From: Plenodomus lindquistii
Taxonomy: Eukaryota > Ascomycota > Dothideomycetes > Pleosporales > Leptosphaeriaceae
Reading direction: 5' to 3'
NCBI GenBank assembly: GCA_025504975.1
Contig: JANUWI010000003.1
Location: forward strand, 2,728,001 to 2,792,000
DNA length: 64,000 bases
Position 1 is the stretch's first letter; the number at the start of each line of letters is the position of its first letter. Under the pieces are notes generated by a model, which had not been told where the DNA came from, searched no databases, and saw nothing but the letters and a program-made list of their open reading frames with translations. This document shows, in pieces, positions 21,823 to 34,700 of the stretch. Made by a program: the position numbers and the translations under genes.

Positions 21823-24217
21823 GTTTTTGGCGCCGTGAGCGTCTTGCCTACACCGATGCGCATATTTTTGCACGAGAAACAATCAGCAAATGTGGAAAAG
21901 AATAGGAGAAAGCTTTGGCTTTTCTAGACGTCCACCATCACAGTTGTGAGGAGACACAGTGGTCGAACTTGTGAAGAGCTGCTAGGTCAAGGACTGGTTT
22001 TTTTTTATGTGAGCCCAACTCCCAGCGTCCAAAGTGTGCGAGTTGCACGTACAGAGAAGCATGTATTTGCTAAGTCCTTTAGCCCTAAAAAGCCATGACA
22101 CTAACTTAATAGCTTCACAAGGGATGCTTGAAACCTAGTTGTGTATTCTATGCGCGATGATAAATATGCTATAGTAATCAATCATCAGCTTGTCCGCTCC
22201 TCGCCGTTTCACAGAACAAAGATTCGTGCTCTTTTGTCGCAGTGTGAACTCCATAGTTGTGAGCTCCTTCATCAAGACAAGGTAATAAATAGTACGCTTT
22301 TGTCAAGACTCTGTCAGAAGAACAAGTGCGCATGTCGCAGGACCAAGTGTCTCTTCATCATGACAGGACTTATGAGCCACGGCGGAGATTTTACACTCGA
22401 ACAATACGATCATTTGCTTTCAGCACTGTTCTAGGATGTACCAGAGGCAACAAGACTTACTACGGGCGAATACAAAACCAATTTTGTCTATCCTCGTACG
22501 CTCAGAAGTATGGAGACTTGTGCACTCTCCTACAAGCACTTCTCTGGACAGGATACCTGTCCATATGTGAGATGCTTTGCAGAAGACACGATGAATAGAC
22601 AAGACTGAGACAATGGGTTGTGGCAAGGTAGAGCGACATGCATATGAGCTTGACATGATTTATGGCCCCCGGAACCACAGCCAGAAAATCTTCTTGGTAG
22701 TTCCGCTTGTAGTCGTCAAACATGTCACTTCGACTTAAAAGCCTGCGCATATTCATTCTGACTTGTGGTAAACTAGACACGTCTCTTAAGCGTTGACGGC
22801 TTTACACATTCTTACTGGAGCTCGTTACATACTACGCATGAGCTCCGCGCACGCCGATGAGAATTACATCGTCTAGATGTCATTTCTCCCTGAGGCAAGC
22901 GCCTACCTAGTACGTCAGCTTGGATATGGGCGCCGCTGGTCCCTGTGGTTCCCGTTGACTATGCCAAACTAAACCTCAATCGCAACAACTTACTCTCCTG
23001 GCTTGCCGATGGATGACCGCAAACGCTGACATGCGGAGATATTGAAACCAACATCCTCCGAAGGGTAAAATGATGTCTAAGCTGTACCGCATTATGAGTG
23101 CGACCGTTCGTTCCACTTACAGGTTCTCCACGTGTACAAGAGGACTAAAGTGTTCCCCGGAGCACCGCCAGGCGCATGTATGCGTTCCTAGTTTGTCAGC
23201 TGTACTCGATAAGAGAGCTTGAGAGGGAGTTTCATGTAACATTGCAAGAACATCATCGGCATGGTTGAGCATGGACGGTCGAGTGACTGCTAGACAAGCG
23301 ACATGACAAGCTGCAAAACTAAACGATGGTAAGAAAACCGAGAGGCACATCCAGACACACGATACCAAAATGTGAAACGAGTGTGTATTTTGTGATCAAC
23401 CCAACGATGGAAATAGGATTAATCATCGAGACAATCATGCGGGCAGTCAACCTACGTGCACCAGTGGAAAACACAAGCGAATCGCCTGACGAAATGATAT
23501 GACGCCTTCGACAACATGAATATTTGGAGTACAGCCTGTGCTCTAAGGCCAGTGTATATGATATTTACGTACAGAGAATTACAAGGAGCACTTACCATGA
23601 GCAACGTTGTACCCCTATCACAATACGAGTATGACCAATAATTTGCTCCAGCATTATAGTCGATCTTTTCTCCGAAAAGAGGGCCCCCACCAAGTGTGCG
23701 AGCGAATTTCGACAATAAATCTTAATTAATGCATTCGGGACATCTTAGAGAAACTACTCTGAATTATTGAACTACTTCCAAAGGACTTCAGCACAATAAT
23801 TGTCATCTATCTGGGGACCTTAGCAAGGTAACCAACAGTCAATAGTTCGAGTAGCCTCCATGTTCCTCCGTAATGTGTCATAAGAGCGGAATGATGTTCA
23901 GTGCAAGCAACCCATTTACTGGATTTGCAAAGCTCATGTGCGTCATATCATCCCAATTTCAACACGGTGGTGAAGCGAATCATTCAAGATGAGTAGACCA
24001 CGAAGTCTCACTTTCACGCCATTCAATCACGCTATAAACCCTCATACTGTGACCACGAGTCCTAACTTTCACAATCAGGTGTAGAGTACAAAGCATGTCA
24101 CGAGCGAAATGGGTGCTCTCGACTCCTACACAAACAACTATCTCGAGTCTCTTTCATGAGCTAGAAGTACACCCAAACACCCTCTATACTTCCACTCTCC
24201 AACAAGCTACCACCAAG
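21823..24217. other. gene-poor stretch
   Basis: About 2.4 kb of relatively AT-rich sequence with short frames only. No domain, exon chain or transposon end could be supported. A TATAAA sequence near 24032 precedes the decayed frame described next. Confidence 0.5.
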
Positions 24218-24746
24218 ATGCCTACTCAAAACATCACCACCATCCCCATACCCTACCAGCACCACACCCACACCCACCAATCCTCCTTCCACAATCCTCT
24301 ACTACGAAACCACAAACCCCTCCGCACCCCGCAACCCCTTCCCGTCCCTCCTCCGTCTCCCCACCTCACTCCGCAACTAAATCCACACATCCACCCACCC
24401 CTTCACCATCGCGCCCGAAAACTCCCACCGCACATCCCTCCCCCAACCCTCCCCCATCCTCACAACCACGCCTCCCCACCTCCCATCCCGATAACTATAC
24501 CTCGAACCCCGTCTTCTCCCCTTCCAGCACACCGTGTTCACAAATACACCAGCCGCTCTCCCCTTCGCCCTCACACACCTTATTAATAACCAGTGGAGTG
24601 GTATTACGCATATCTGCATTCAGCTTGGATACGGCGATATGCGATTTTTGCAATCGGGGTGCTGGGAGATGGGGTTGTACGGACACTGGGTGCGGTTGAG
24701 GGGTTGGGGTTGGTGTGTGAGTGTGGAGGGGGTGATGGGATACTAG
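24218..24746 (+). pseudogene. decayed reading frame with two in-frame TAA stops
   Basis: One forward frame looks protein-like over about 160 codons (ILYYETTNPSAPRNPFPSLL, HPFTIAPENSHRTSLP, HLINNQWSGITHICIQLG) but is cut by TAA codons near 24379 and 24493. Both could come from CAA by a single C-to-T change. The only well placed ATG (24218, context CCAAGATG) lies in a different frame, so at least one shift would also be needed. No splice sites that would remove the stops are visible. I do not recognise the family. The alternative is non-coding C-rich sequence that looks coding by chance. Confidence 0.3.
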
Positions 24747-25709
24747 GCAGGGGAGGGGGGTGGATTTAGAAGGGAGGGCTTGTGAGGGGTTGGGTTTGGT
24801 TGGGGAGGGAGGATGTAGAGGGTTGAGTTGTGCTTGAGGAGTATGAGGGGGAGGGGGGGTTTGATGTGGACGGGGAAGGTTGATGCGGGTAGGGAGTGTG
24901 GCGAGGAGGGGTGGTGGGTGAGATTGGGAGTGGGACTGGAAGTCTTGGTTCTTGGTGGATTTGGTGATGATTGGTGCTCAGGGTGGAACCTAGTTTTGTG
25001 ATTCAGAGGGCTGATACTGGGTTTGACACACTCGAATATTGTCCAGCCCTTTGCTTCGTATTGATGCAATTATATGCTCGATATGCTGTTCACGGAAGTT
25101 AGCACAGCAGGGTAACAGGCGTGAGAGATATCTGATAATGTGTCTGCATACTCAACGTATAGTAGAGGATGCATCCCATGAGCTTGGTGTTATCTAGTCA
25201 CCTCTTTGCTACTTTACAGACTCAGAATCCAAAATCGCACGTTGAGATGAAATTTGATCAATACCCGCAGATTCATAGCCTTACAAGCAATAAACTTGAA
25301 GTTGCGCGATAGTCTCCCCTTTTCACCATTGACGGCAAGAAACATACTACAAACGGAGCGATAGGCAGAAGAGTCGTTAATTCACCGCCCTCACCTCAGC
25401 ACGGGTATATACAAGACTAGCGTGCCGAAAACAAGGAAAATTCGTCATGGACAGGAGAGGTACACCCTCCCAATCCTCGTGAAAACAGCCATAGGCCATC
25501 AGGTTTACCCCAAAAAAAAAGCGCCTCGCTAGTTTGCAACCACACAAAATGCGAATGCGTACAAAATCGGAGAGATGAAGAACCAAACCAGCAAACGCAC
25601 ATAAGTCAAACTCCAAACGTTGATCATGAGGTTTTTTTCCCCTCGAAGCGCCGGTAAACAAAAGAGCAGACAAAGCAAGAAAGACGTTTCCAAAGAAGAG
25701 TAAATCAGA
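24747..25709. other. spacer with a strong G-rich run, downstream of MPS1
   Basis: 24747-24960 is very rich in G on the plus strand, mirroring the C-rich block just before it. The rest is the probable 3' region of the minus-strand MPS1 gene. I see no gene. Confidence 0.45.
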
Positions 25710-27568
25710 TCAGTCCGTCTCAAGCAACTGCCTAATCTTTTCATAGAAACTCGCCGGATACTGTCGAATCTCCTCATCCGTAGGCGCGCTCTTATTTGGA
25801 TCCCTAAACCGATCTGCCACTCTTTGGATAATCTGGCCTAGCAGGTCCTGCGGGATCCTTAGATCTTCGCCGCCGTCGGGGTACAAAAAGGGATCGCGCT
25901 CATCGAGGAGCTGCGCAATGTTTGGCCGTTTGGACGCGTCGCGGATGAGGCAGCGGCGCATTGTGGCTTTGAGGCCTGGGGGAACGCGGACCTCGCCGAC
26001 ACCGAGGTCGGGGAATTTGATTTCATAGTCGCGATTTACAATGGCGAGGACACGGGCCATCTGATTGGCAATGTGGGCGAACGGTGGGCGACCGTAGACC
26101 ATTTGATAGAGGATGCAGCCTAAACTCCATACATCGGAGGGTTTGCCCAGTGCCATGTCTTTGCTGCCGTTGCCATTGGAAAGCTGGCCTTGGGCGCCGC
26201 CGGCAGAGTCTTCGAGGGATTCGGGAGACATGTAGTTTGGTGTGCCAATGTGGGAGTCGCGGTGCACGTTAACTGTGTGGTCGACTTCGATGGCGTTGGC
26301 GATACCAAAGTCGATGAGCTTCAGACGGCCGGAGGTGAGGAGGAAATTTGCGGGTTTGAGGTCAGAGTGCACAATGTCATGGTCGTGAACTGCACCGACG
26401 CACTCGAGCATTTCCTTCCAGTAGTAGCGAGTAAAACTCAAGTCAAGCTTGCCATCGCCGTCGGCTGGGTCGAGCTTCATTCGTATAATGCGTGCCAGAT
26501 CTGATTCTCCGAGTTCCATGAGCTTTGGCTTGTTAGTGAATTGTAAGGCGGCCCAACAGACTGAGATGGATTCGAACATACCACACTGAGTACTTGCCGC
26601 TGCTCATCCACCTCCCAGTCGTAGAGCCGTACAACCCTGTCCACGTTCTTGAGCTTCTGCAGCAAGTCAATCTCGCCCTTGTACCCTCGTACCGCAGCTT
26701 CGTCTGCATCCTCGAGCTTGACTCTCTTGAGTGCTAGGAGCTTAAAGTTCTCCGCCATGACCCGATACACAGCCGAACTGCCTCCTCTTCCTATTCTGTC
26801 CATTTGCGAGTAATGCTTTCCGTTTACTGAGAGGGTACTGCGCTTCTTTCGTTCTCTTGTCTTGGTAGTGGCAGCTCCCGCAGCAGCTGTAGCTGTCTCT
26901 AAAACAGACATCTTTGGTGGCGGTGGTGGCGCTGGTCTTCGCGGTGTGTTTGCGCTGATTGCCTGTAGCGGCATTGGTCTCTCTTGCTGGTGTGACTGCC
27001 TCTGTATTGGCGACAATGGCTGTAATGGCTGTTGTGCGTTGCGATCTTCTGCCACCTTCATGACGGATCCGGTGACCTTCAAGACGGAATCTGGGACATT
27101 CTCGTGATGTACCTTGACGGCGGAGACGGGCATATTCTCTTGGTCTTGCGATGGAGGTTGGTCTTCTTCGCTTTGAGGCGTCCTCCGCAATCTTCTCATA
27201 GGCGCGCCGCGCAGGGGTACTCGCTTTATGCGCAGACTCGGTGCGGGCGTGACGGTGTCGTGTGGCGGCGTGTTCGAGCCAGGGCTATTGCGCGTTATTC
27301 GCAGCTTGGGCTTCCTCTTCTCTGGCGACATGACGTCGTTTTGCGCGAGGAGAGCTGTTGTCAGAGCGCTCAATTTCATGGGCTGTGGGATTTCGTCGTC
27401 GGAGCTGTCGCCAATGTCGATGTTCTGCATCATGGGCGCGTCGGCGGAGAAGCCTTGCGATTGCCCAAGCACCGACAAAGGGGAGTCCCTCCTGGGCCGG
27501 ATGATAGAGTGCGAGCGCATGCGCCCATACGAAGAGCCGCCCAGAGGCGTGGGCGATGCGGTAGCCAT
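25710..27568 (-). CDS. mps1: spindle checkpoint dual-specificity kinase MPS1/TTK
   Basis: Two exons (27568-26582 and 26522-25710) give 599 residues. Mps1 phosphorylates kinetochore MELT repeats and drives spindle-assembly-checkpoint signalling. It also acts in spindle-pole duplication in some fungi. Residues 1-249 are a basic, disordered region with proline runs. The kinase domain follows: glycine loop GRGGSSAVY at 260-268 (the GGSS form is typical of Mps1), catalytic lysine 281 in LALKRVKLE, HSDLKPANF with Asp 383 (HRD is HSD, as in this family), DFG at 400-402 and GTPNYMSPE at 422-430. The C-terminus carries DPFLYPD after the last kinase helix. The 59-nt intron falls inside the N-lobe. Nothing required for activity is missing. 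Confidence 0.94.
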
Positions 27569-28201
27569 GGTCGTGTTTTCGCGCCGTGGGTCGGACGCGT
27601 CGTTATGAGGAAGATGGGAGGATAGGCTGGCTAGCGATTGTCGGCTGTAGTGTTAGTTGCGCATACATAAGGCCTGTGGGAGGCGGCTGTTCGTCGTAGC
27701 GATGTTGGCGGTGGGTGAGTTCTGGTTGACAGGAGCGCGCAGCAGCAGCCAATCCTAGTGTTTCGCGTGGATTGTTGCCTGGCAACAGTCCGCCGCCCAT
27801 AAACAAACACCAGTCTAGGCCAATGTGTCATACAACGGCAATCGTACTAACTACTTGCATGATGATTGCTTACTCAGATGGGAGGTTCTGCAACTGTATT
27901 GGCATTGTACTTGAAGCATGTCCATACCTCTCACTACCACGGTGGTAGCAACATCACCTGGGCGCATACAACTCCAGCCGACTGCCATTGGCCTCGACAG
28001 AGCATTGGTCCAAGAGATGCGTATTCAACTTGGATTGATCACGTCGCCTACATGCTGATACTGGATGCATTGCATGCACCTTGTTACATGAACAATCCTC
28101 CCTAGATTCTCCACTCTTGCGCCGTCCAGGTGTTCTGGTGCCCTTATATTTCCCAACGCCGTTCTATGCAGCCAAACGGCATGACAACAGTGAAAAGAAA
28201 A
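27569..28201. other. spacer upstream of MPS1 and downstream of PTC7
   Basis: 633 nt holding the MPS1 promoter and the 3' end of PTC7. No gene is seen. Confidence 0.45.
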
Positions 28202-29500
28202 TCATAACTTCGCACGCGGTGACGCATCTTCAAGCACGATAGCCACAACAGCAGCAATATCGTCCGGTTTACCGCCGTGCCAATTCTCTCCAGGGTAGTA
28301 TTTCTGCACCTCTTTTGCAAAGGGTCCATCTCGTCGAGTGTTGAGCCCTGTCTCCTTGGCTTCCTTTGCAATCGCCGTTGCTACCTTTGCTTGCAGGGAC
28401 CCGCTGTTGGCCTTGCGAGCTGGGTTTGCTTGTACCAGCTTCGCAAGATCATGTCCGACCTCGAGCGTTCCATCCTTCTCCACCCAAGCACCGAGATCGA
28501 CCATGTGACGACTGACAATGCCTAGCGCATCCTGCGGGCTGAGGTTGTCCCATACGCCATCGGTCGCAAAGACGAGCACATCTCCGTGTCGAACTTTGTG
28601 GTGGGTTACACTCGAGTCCTTTGGCAAGTCTGACAGGGCCGCAGGCCCACCAAACACAGCCATTTGCACGAGCATGCGCTTGGGCGTCTTGGAGAGCTGA
28701 TACGGGGTATTGAAGGCATGTGTCTGGGGCTGCGTGAAATGTCGCATAGCGTTGAGTCCTAGGTGCATGAATCCAGAGTCGCCCAGGTTGGCCACTTCGA
28801 CATGGCCATTCGGTTCTGCAACCGCCAAACATGCTGTGCTGCCTCCACCTTCAATACTGCGATCCTCAGTCACTTCATCGTAAGCGACCTGCAGCAGGTC
28901 TTTCGGGTGTAACGATGTTGTGTTTGAGCCGTGTGGCCATGACCGAGCGGCACAAGCCATGTACTCGCACAAGCCATGAGAGAAGTCGGCGGGGTCCAAA
29001 CCAGACTCGACCCATCCTCCCACACCATCTGCTACACCGAATGCCGTCGTGTTTGTGTTGCCGACCTGACTGTAGAAGAAGGCGTCTTGGCCGCTCTTTG
29101 CCCTACGACGCTTGTCTAATGCTTCCTTGCACTCTCGCACATCGGTATCCTTGGTTACGCTAGGGTCGTATGGTGGGCTCGTGAAGAGATTCTGCTCTGC
29201 GTTGAATCGGTCTTGTTTCGCCGAGTAGGATGCAGCGACATGGTAGGTGAACTGTGGCGTAGCTTTCCAGTTATGCGAAGTGGAATGCAGTGACCGCATG
29301 CCTATTGTAGCGGGGGAGGTGTCTCTGTTGAGGGGACATGTGGGCTGGGTGTACTGCGACTGACTAGACCGGCTAGACTGCCCAGGTGCGCCCATGGAGG
29401 AAGCAGAGAGGGCCAGCATGAAGAGGCTGGTGGATGTTGCGTGTCGCGACATTTGTGGAAGCCGAGCAAGACCCGCGGCGCTGGTGATGGCAAATGACAT
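28202..29500 (-). CDS. PTC7: mitochondrial PP2C-type protein phosphatase PTC7
   Basis: A single exon of 432 residues starting at ATG 29500. An upstream in-frame GTG at 29506 is not a start. PTC7-type PP2C phosphatases act in mitochondria, where yeast Ptc7 activates coenzyme Q synthesis by dephosphorylating Coq7. Visible PP2C metal-binding motifs are FGVADGVGGW, the EGGGSTACLAVAE and NLGDSGFM blocks, VFATDGVWDNLS and KPDDIAAVVAIVL. The N-terminus (about 70 residues rich in Ser, Arg and Ala, few acids) fits a mitochondrial presequence. Length fits the family. It is divergent from PRP4 over about 0.5 kb. Confidence 0.92.
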   Translation of the reverse strand: MSFAITSAAGLARLPQMSRHATSTSLFMLALSASSMGAPGQSSRSSQSQYTQPTCPLNRDTSPATIGMRSLHSTSHNWKATPQFTYHVAASYSAKQDRFNAEQNLFTSPPYDPSVTKDTDVRECKEALDKRRRAKSGQDAFFYSQVGNTNTTAFGVADGVGGWVESGLDPADFSHGLCEYMACAARSWPHGSNTTSLHPKDLLQVAYDEVTEDRSIEGGGSTACLAVAEPNGHVEVANLGDSGFMHLGLNAMRHFTQPQTHAFNTPYQLSKTPKRMLVQMAVFGGPAALSDLPKDSSVTHHKVRHGDVLVFATDGVWDNLSPQDALGIVSRHMVDLGAWVEKDGTLEVGHDLAKLVQANPARKANSGSLQAKVATAIAKEAKETGLNTRRDGPFAKEVQKYYPGENWHGGKPDDIAAVVAIVLEDASPRAKL

Positions 29501-30008
29501 GGCCACCGCCCGAAACTAGAGGCGAACAATCAGTACGTGGAGGACGAGACGGCAGTGGAGTGTGCAAGGTGTTTGTCGCGCATAGTCGCGGTGCAAGGCC
29601 GTGCGACAATGGATGCTGAACGCAAAAAAGACTTTTGGCCTAGGGATTCATTTGCATCGGCCGTCGTCATGTGCCGATGCGGCTAGTGTCTGAGAGCCAC
29701 AGTGTGTACATACCACGTTCAGCAGCATTGCGCTGGGGTGGTGTATCCAGCACAAGAATACGACCGAGCTGCCAGATAGCTTGGGACGACTGCCATGTCG
29801 TCTGATGCGGCGTCGCTTAAGCAACTTGCATTGTCCACCTGTCCTTGCCAGACAGCGGGTGCGTTCGTCTCAAACGCGCACCATGACATGACCGACGCTA
29901 GTAGCCCTACCGCCTAAACTGCGGAACCACCGAGAGCTGGGGAACTTCTTTTCGACATGCACCCTCCAAGCCACAACGCCCCTCCCCCTAGTGGGACACA
30001 TAGCAATC
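29501..30008. promoter_or_regulatory. shared upstream region of PTC7 and PRP4
   Basis: 508 nt between divergent starts. No TATA box is evident. An ATG at 29957 opens a short frame that overlaps the PRP4 start in another frame and could act as an upstream ORF. Confidence 0.4.
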
Positions 30009-31714
30009 ATGAGTATGCATCCGTCGCGACAGGCCTACGTAGAGGAGGAGAATGGCGGCGTAAGTTTCCGCGTTTCCATGTCTTGCAACAGTGGCCATGG
30101 CATACGCGCATAGCCACCTGCTTGCACTTTATATTGGCAACGTGAAGCTGACAGCCATGTCTAGGACAGCGCCATGGAAGGCATTGACTTTGCCAATGTC
30201 CGTATGTTCTTCGCAAATGCGTCTACAGAGCTTCACAAAAGCTAACTCATCCAGCACTCGACCGTGATCACGCGGTGCCCGGCGCAGGGAACCAGAATGC
30301 CGCGACCCTCATGGACGAATTCGACCGCAAACGACGAGCGGCCCAGCTTATTGTGCCGACTGCGGATCGTGACGTCAAGGCGAAGCTGCGGTCGCGGGGA
30401 GAGCCCATCACCCTCTTCGGCGAAGGACCCTCGGAGCGACGCGACCGTCTTCGAGCGCTATTAGCAGAGGCTGCAGAGGCGCTTGGCGAAGATGCCGCCG
30501 ATGTGGAAATGCAAGAGGCAGACGATGGGCCAGGTGACGAGCAAGAGGAGTTCTACACCCAAGGTACCCAGTCACTGCTCAATGCGCGACGCGACATGGC
30601 CAGGTACTCCTTACCGCGCGCAAAGGAACGAGTCGCATACCAGCGTCGCGAAGCTACGATCCCGCTGAAGACGCACATCGAGTTCCGGAACACAATCAAG
30701 GATCGGCTAAAGGGATTCGAGTTGTACGGATCGCAAACTGCAGATCGGCCAGTGAGCATTGTTCGAGTTTCGCCTAATGGTCAATACGTCGCATACGGTA
30801 CCTGGGGCGGCAAGGTCGCACTTTTGGAAATACCGAGTCTGGAGCAGAAGAGAGCGTACCGTGGTGGCCATACAGAGCGCGCAACGGGTATCGACTGGAT
30901 GCCAGGCTCGACACTTCCCGGCAGCCAGGTCTCTTCTTCGGGTGTGAATTTTGCATCTGGTGGAGCCGGTGGAAAGGTTCAGCTTTGGTCGTTGGAGGAT
31001 GATAAGCCATTGCGAACTCTTGAAGGACACTCTGATCGCGTCTGTCGGTTGGCATTCCATCCCACAGGACGATACCTTGCTTCTGCTTCAGACGACACAA
31101 CTTGGCGACTCTGGGATGTCAACACTGGCCAAGAACTTCTCACTCAGGAGGGCCACTCAAAAGAGGTCTACACTGTGAGCTTCAATGGTGATGGATCCTT
31201 AGTCGCGAGTGCAGGATTGGACAGTATTGGTCGAGTTTGGGATGTTCGTACTGGCCGCGTTATCTACATGCTGGAGAGCCATATCAAACCAATATACGGT
31301 CTCGACTGGGCCACTGACGGCCACCGCCTCCTCTCCGGCTCTGGGGATGGTTTCATGAAATGCTGGGACGTACGAGCTATGCGAGAAACCAATTCCATTG
31401 CCGCAAATACCGGAGGTGTCACGGACCTGCGTTGGTTCAAGGGCACTGACGGGCCTGCTAGTGGTGTACCACTTCAGGAGAATGCAGACGGCGAGCTGAT
31501 TCCAAAGAAAGCCTCGACCTTTGTTATCTCATCTGGGTTCGACAAGAATATTCAGATCTTCTCTGCCGATGACTGGGCTCACTGCAAAACCCTGCAAGGT
31601 CACTCAGGGCCAGTCTTCAGTACTGACGTGACAAGCGATGCGGCTTGGATAGTCAGCGGAGGAAAGGATCGAACAGTCAAACTGTGGGCTCGAGATGATA
31701 ATGAGGGCATATGA
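30009..31714 (+). CDS. PRP4: U4/U6 snRNP splicing factor PRP4 (WD40)
   Basis: Three exons (30009-30059, 30165-30201, 30255-31714) join to 515 residues. Prp4 (human PRPF4) is a component of the U4/U6 di-snRNP, binding Prp3. The N-terminus MHPSRQAYVEEENG and the following MEGIDFANV segment are family-like and fix both small exons. ATG 30015 is an equally plausible start. Next comes the PRP4/SFM motif region (KLRSRGEPITLFGEGPSERRDRLR, quoted here as KLRSRGEPITLFGEGP then SERRDRLR), an acidic linker, and a C-terminal beta-propeller of about seven WD repeats. Clear repeat ends are VQLWSLED, WRLWDVNTG, GRVWDVRTG, MKCWDVRA and VKLWARDD. This is the WD protein, not the S. pombe Prp4 kinase. Confidence 0.94.
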
Positions 31715-34700
31715 ATGAAGATAAGAACACGGCCGACAACAGTCACCTACAGCCACCAGGCGAAATTGCATACCACGATATCGAGCCAGAGAATATGAAG
31801 ACAGCGGAATGAAGTGCCGAAAGGTCAGTACCCTCCCAAGGCTCAGTCTCTGCAGACGTTGAAAGTACACCGCAATACAGCCATCAAGATACCCATCCGT
31901 CCTCACGCAAGTGAGACGTGACCGGCGATTCTGGACAATGAGCCAGACTGACAACTATCTATTCCACACCGATCTTTCAGTGCCATCTCATCTCTTCTGT
32001 CAATCGCCCTTTTCTTTCAACTGTTGACATCATTTGCAATTGACATGGCTTTCTCAGGGGCTTTTCCCCCTCTTCGTTGAGTCATCATTACAATGCAAAT
32101 ACGTGCACTTCAAGACGCTCGCTACAACTTCCCATCGTATGAGGAGAAATACGCCGCTCCCCTTGGATCTACGACATGGCACAGCAACAGATGCCCCTGT
32201 CCACAATTCTCAAACACACCTCCACGGCCGTAAGGGACGACTACACCATTTCTATCCTGACCGCTCATTGTCTCCTAATCCGACAATACCCCCCTTCTTC
32301 ACCGCAAGACACTAAGTCACTCTACGAACGAACTGGAATTGTATACTAGAACCGTCCATGCGTCTCGCAGCGGCCTAAGTTTCACGTTTCTTCGCCAGTC
32401 CGTCCAATTCATCAATTGGAGTGTCTACCGCATCCGAACTTCCTCATAGTCCCACCCTACTACACAAATCGCAACACCATAGGCGTGTCTTGCTGCCAGT
32501 ATGGCACGATGCTCGACAAGCGCACATCGTCATCACTCGGTACTGTGTTTATTTGGTAAATAGTACCGCGTTACGCTCCGGTATCCGAACACGCGACAGC
32601 ATGTGACTCACTGCTACCAGCTCGACGGTCCACTCTGCCAAGAGCGTCAACGTATTTGAAGGTTTTGCTATCGACGAAGAATAAATGTGATTGGAGAGAT
32701 GGAGGTGGCTGGGACCCCAATCGGGGATGCACGGAAAGTGGAACAAGTTAAGCGGCCCATACACCGCTACAGCCTCACCTTTTCAACCGCCACAATTGGT
32801 GCAACGCGAAGGCCTATTTGGGGGCCTTTTTTTGAGCGAGCTATGCGCCTTGGACGTTGGGCTTCAACGCGTTGTTGTGAGTGAGAGCGAGGCTCTGGTC
32901 GCTTTACAGTCGGCCAGAGCTTTCCGGTCAACAGAAAGCCATCGTCTCAGGGTAATGGAGACGGTTGCAATGGGACTACACTGAGTGGAGAAGTTGTTTA
33001 CACTAGCGCTCTGGCTCCCTGTCACGGCCCTGGCAGACGCGTGCGACAGTACGCGCCATGGTGAGAAAGATCAACAGTAACGGTCGATTTGCAACCACAG
33101 CAGTCAAGTTGTGTCCACGAGCTCCGACGAGTGGCTGTGGGATCGGGCCGGCCTGGCTTGTCTAGGAGCAACAATGGCGCTATACAGTTACGAATGATTG
33201 TGTTTTCCATTTTTGGTGTGACGCGAAATGTAATCATCAAGATATGGACTGAACGTCTTAGTTCTCCGGCGATATAGGTTGCACGATTTGCGGGCAGCGG
33301 CCACCAATGGATACATGATGCGACAATGCTACGGCAGCGCAGACAGCGGTTGGAATGTGTAGAGCGAAGTTGGTGGGTGCCTAACCCCGATGTCTACCAC
33401 GGCTATCAGACGCTCAGACACAAACTCTCCGATCTGGACTCGTAGAGTAGACTAGCAAGCAGGGTCAAAGTGAGTTGCAGAGATCAATGACGCACAGGGC
33501 AGCCATTGCGCATGGTGTACCGAGCGGTCGGTAGAGGGAGAGGGCGGTATGGGATCTCAACCATGGGAACAGAACGGCAGCACAGCGGCTGCGGTGTTTG
33601 CGGCAGACGGGCACAAGCAGGCATACTCCAGCCAGATGGAGAAGGGACTACTTGGTACCTTGGACCAGGGCGGTCGTCACGAAAAAGCAGAGGGAGTACA
33701 CGGTTTACAGGAATGGATTGTCGAGAAGCGAAAAATAGACAGGGAAGCAGGGTAGAGGTAGGCGCGGGGAGCGGTGAGATGACTCGTGGACACCCCCCAA
33801 GGGAGCCGAAAGTTGGACAGATGACAGCATCATGGCGAGCAAAGGGGCCTGGCGGAAGAGGGCTCACCTTGCACTTGGACACGCGAGAGGCGTGGGAAAG
33901 TGGGCAGAGTGAGATGAGAGTCGGGTGACAAGAGTAGCTTGGTGTGCATTTGTCGGGGCGCGGGCAAAGGCCGTTGGCTCTGGGGGACATGGCAGTTGGG
34001 TGCGTGCGTGGTGTTGAGGCAGGGCAATGATGGGGAGAGAGAGCAAAGGCGGGTCCATGGTGCCATGTGCGACGGATTTGCTCAGCAGATGCGCGCCCGT
34101 GATTTGCCATGGAGTGCCAAAGCAGACATGCTCCCAGGACAACGACGACAGCAAAGAGTCAGTGGGCGTGTTGCGGGAGGGCCCTTTGGTGCATGGCGCG
34201 GTGGTCGTCTTGACTGTTTCGAGCAGAATTTTCACGGCGGCCGCAATGGGACGAATGAGGGCGGTGCCGCGGTGGAATCTGGGTGGTGATGGGCCGGGCC
34301 GCGCAGAAGCTAGAGCCAGTCACGGTAGAGTGCGAAGGCTACTGGCAGCTGCTATGAATGTACTATACATGCACGGAATAGTGGTAGCGGCACGGGAGCG
34401 CGGCCGAGCGTGTGTACTGTGTACTGTACGTCGGTACAGTGACAGGCTGACGGCTGCTGGCTGCTGGCTGCTGGCGTACCAAACGGACAGCGCCTGTGAC
34501 AAACGGCTCAGCATCACTTCTGGCAGACTGGCAGGCTGGAGCAGACGCTGCGATGGCCCATGGCGTGAGAGCAGGGCAAACGGCGGGCCATGTCCAGGTG
34601 GGCGCGCGCGCCAGCCACGGCTCATTCACTCGTGCACCGAGCGCTGGCAGCCAGTCGCGGGCGTCGAGGGCGGTGCGGTGATGCATGCCTACCCGACAGG

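Noticed and set aside
22261..22270. Possible right end of a second MITE copy
   Set aside because: Only ten exact bases match and the enclosed 0.9 kb would contain an unrelated tRNA gene.
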